From contig NZ_CP014862.1 of assembly GCF_002214585.1 (NCBI RefSeq), positions 1,364,001-1,428,000 on the forward strand: DNA of 64,000 nucleotides, given 5' to 3'. The notes below the pieces were generated by a model that was not told the DNA's origin, did no database searches, and was given only the letters and a program-made list of their open reading frames with translations. A program made the translations under genes and the position numbers. Shown in pieces: positions 63,909 to 64,000 of this stretch; the first letter of the stretch is position 1; each line of letters begins with the position of its first letter. The stretch is from Thermococcus profundus (lineage in GTDB: Archaea > Methanobacteriota_B > Thermococci > Thermococcales > Thermococcaceae).

Positions 63909-64000
63909 TCATTCGCCGTCCTCCAGAAGGGCATCGAGTTCGTCAGCGTCGACCCACTCCTCCTCGTTGAATTCCCGTGCCTCTACCTCGATTTCTTCCA
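63909..64000 (-). CDS. antitoxin of the RelE pair, N-terminal part beyond window
   Basis: The visible C-terminal 29 residues end FNEEEWVDADELDALLEDGE and are strongly acidic, as in toxin-neutralising tails of RelB-type antitoxins. The stop lies six bases before the toxin ATG. The DNA-binding N-terminus lies past the edge. Confidence 0.75.
   Translation of the reverse strand, partial: EEIEVEAREFNEEEWVDADELDALLEDGE

Overview
The window is chromosomal DNA from a hyperthermophilic euryarchaeon of the order Thermococcales, most likely Thermococcus. The evidence is a reverse gyrase, the chromatin protein TrmBL2, an archaeal ribosomal set (L39e, L31e, L18a) with aIF6, aRF1, a VAT/CDC48 ATPase and an archaeal-type phosphorylating GAPDH. 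Promoters are archaeal (BRE plus box A 25-30 bp upstream of the start), ribosome binding sites are of the GGTGA type, and several genes look leaderless. Genes are tightly packed and often overlap. Two stretches (about 43.6-45.7 kb and 56.5-61.4 kb) are visibly richer in A+T and look accessory.

Layout: 0-9.2 kb holds a partial Mrr-like nuclease, pgk, a sirtuin, an amino acid permease, glyA, an Ig-like surface protein, tRNA-Leu, small conserved genes, gap and an eIF2B-like protein. pgk and gap share a TGM-like dyad just upstream of box A, as expected for gluconeogenic genes. 9.2-16.7 kb holds a racemase, coaBC, the DUF190/CrcB fluoride pair and an overlapping four-gene operon of unknown function. 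16.7-25 kb holds trmBL2, an intein-containing reverse gyrase, a SWIM protein and the L39e-L31e-aIF6-L18a genes. 25-31.5 kb holds methylmalonyl-CoA mutase, an MBL-fold protein, a probable structured RNA, and hsp20 and VAT, each with a Phr-like heat-shock operator.

31.5-43.5 kb holds two 49-residue genes, MobB with an extra Fe-S-like domain, an Sm-like protein, an MrfA/YprA-type helicase, housekeeping enzymes, a frameshifted PAP2-like membrane gene, tRNA-Thr and a canonical C/D box sRNA. 43.5-48 kb has two unknown genes behind an iorA that has no iorB beside it. 48.2-51.7 kb has a DUF2178/Xre/ABC-exporter operon behind a striking tandem palindrome. 51.8-56.2 kb has a free-standing LAGLIDADG endonuclease abutting the initiator tRNA-Met gene, the two aconitase-X subunits of the archaeal mevalonate pathway, and a site-2 protease. 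56.5-61.4 kb has two pilin-like class III signal peptide proteins convergent with two large GT-C-like membrane proteins. The window ends with a HEAT-like protein, a BofA-like protein, aRF1 and a RelBE-type toxin-antitoxin pair cut by the edge.

The observations most worth a second look are two candidate structured RNAs with their own promoters, the C/D sRNA, the endonuclease at the initiator tRNA, the tandem operator of the ABC operon, the C7 frameshift, the twin 49-residue proteins and the four-gene unknown operon. All family assignments come from reading the sequence and from memory of the families; no database search was run.
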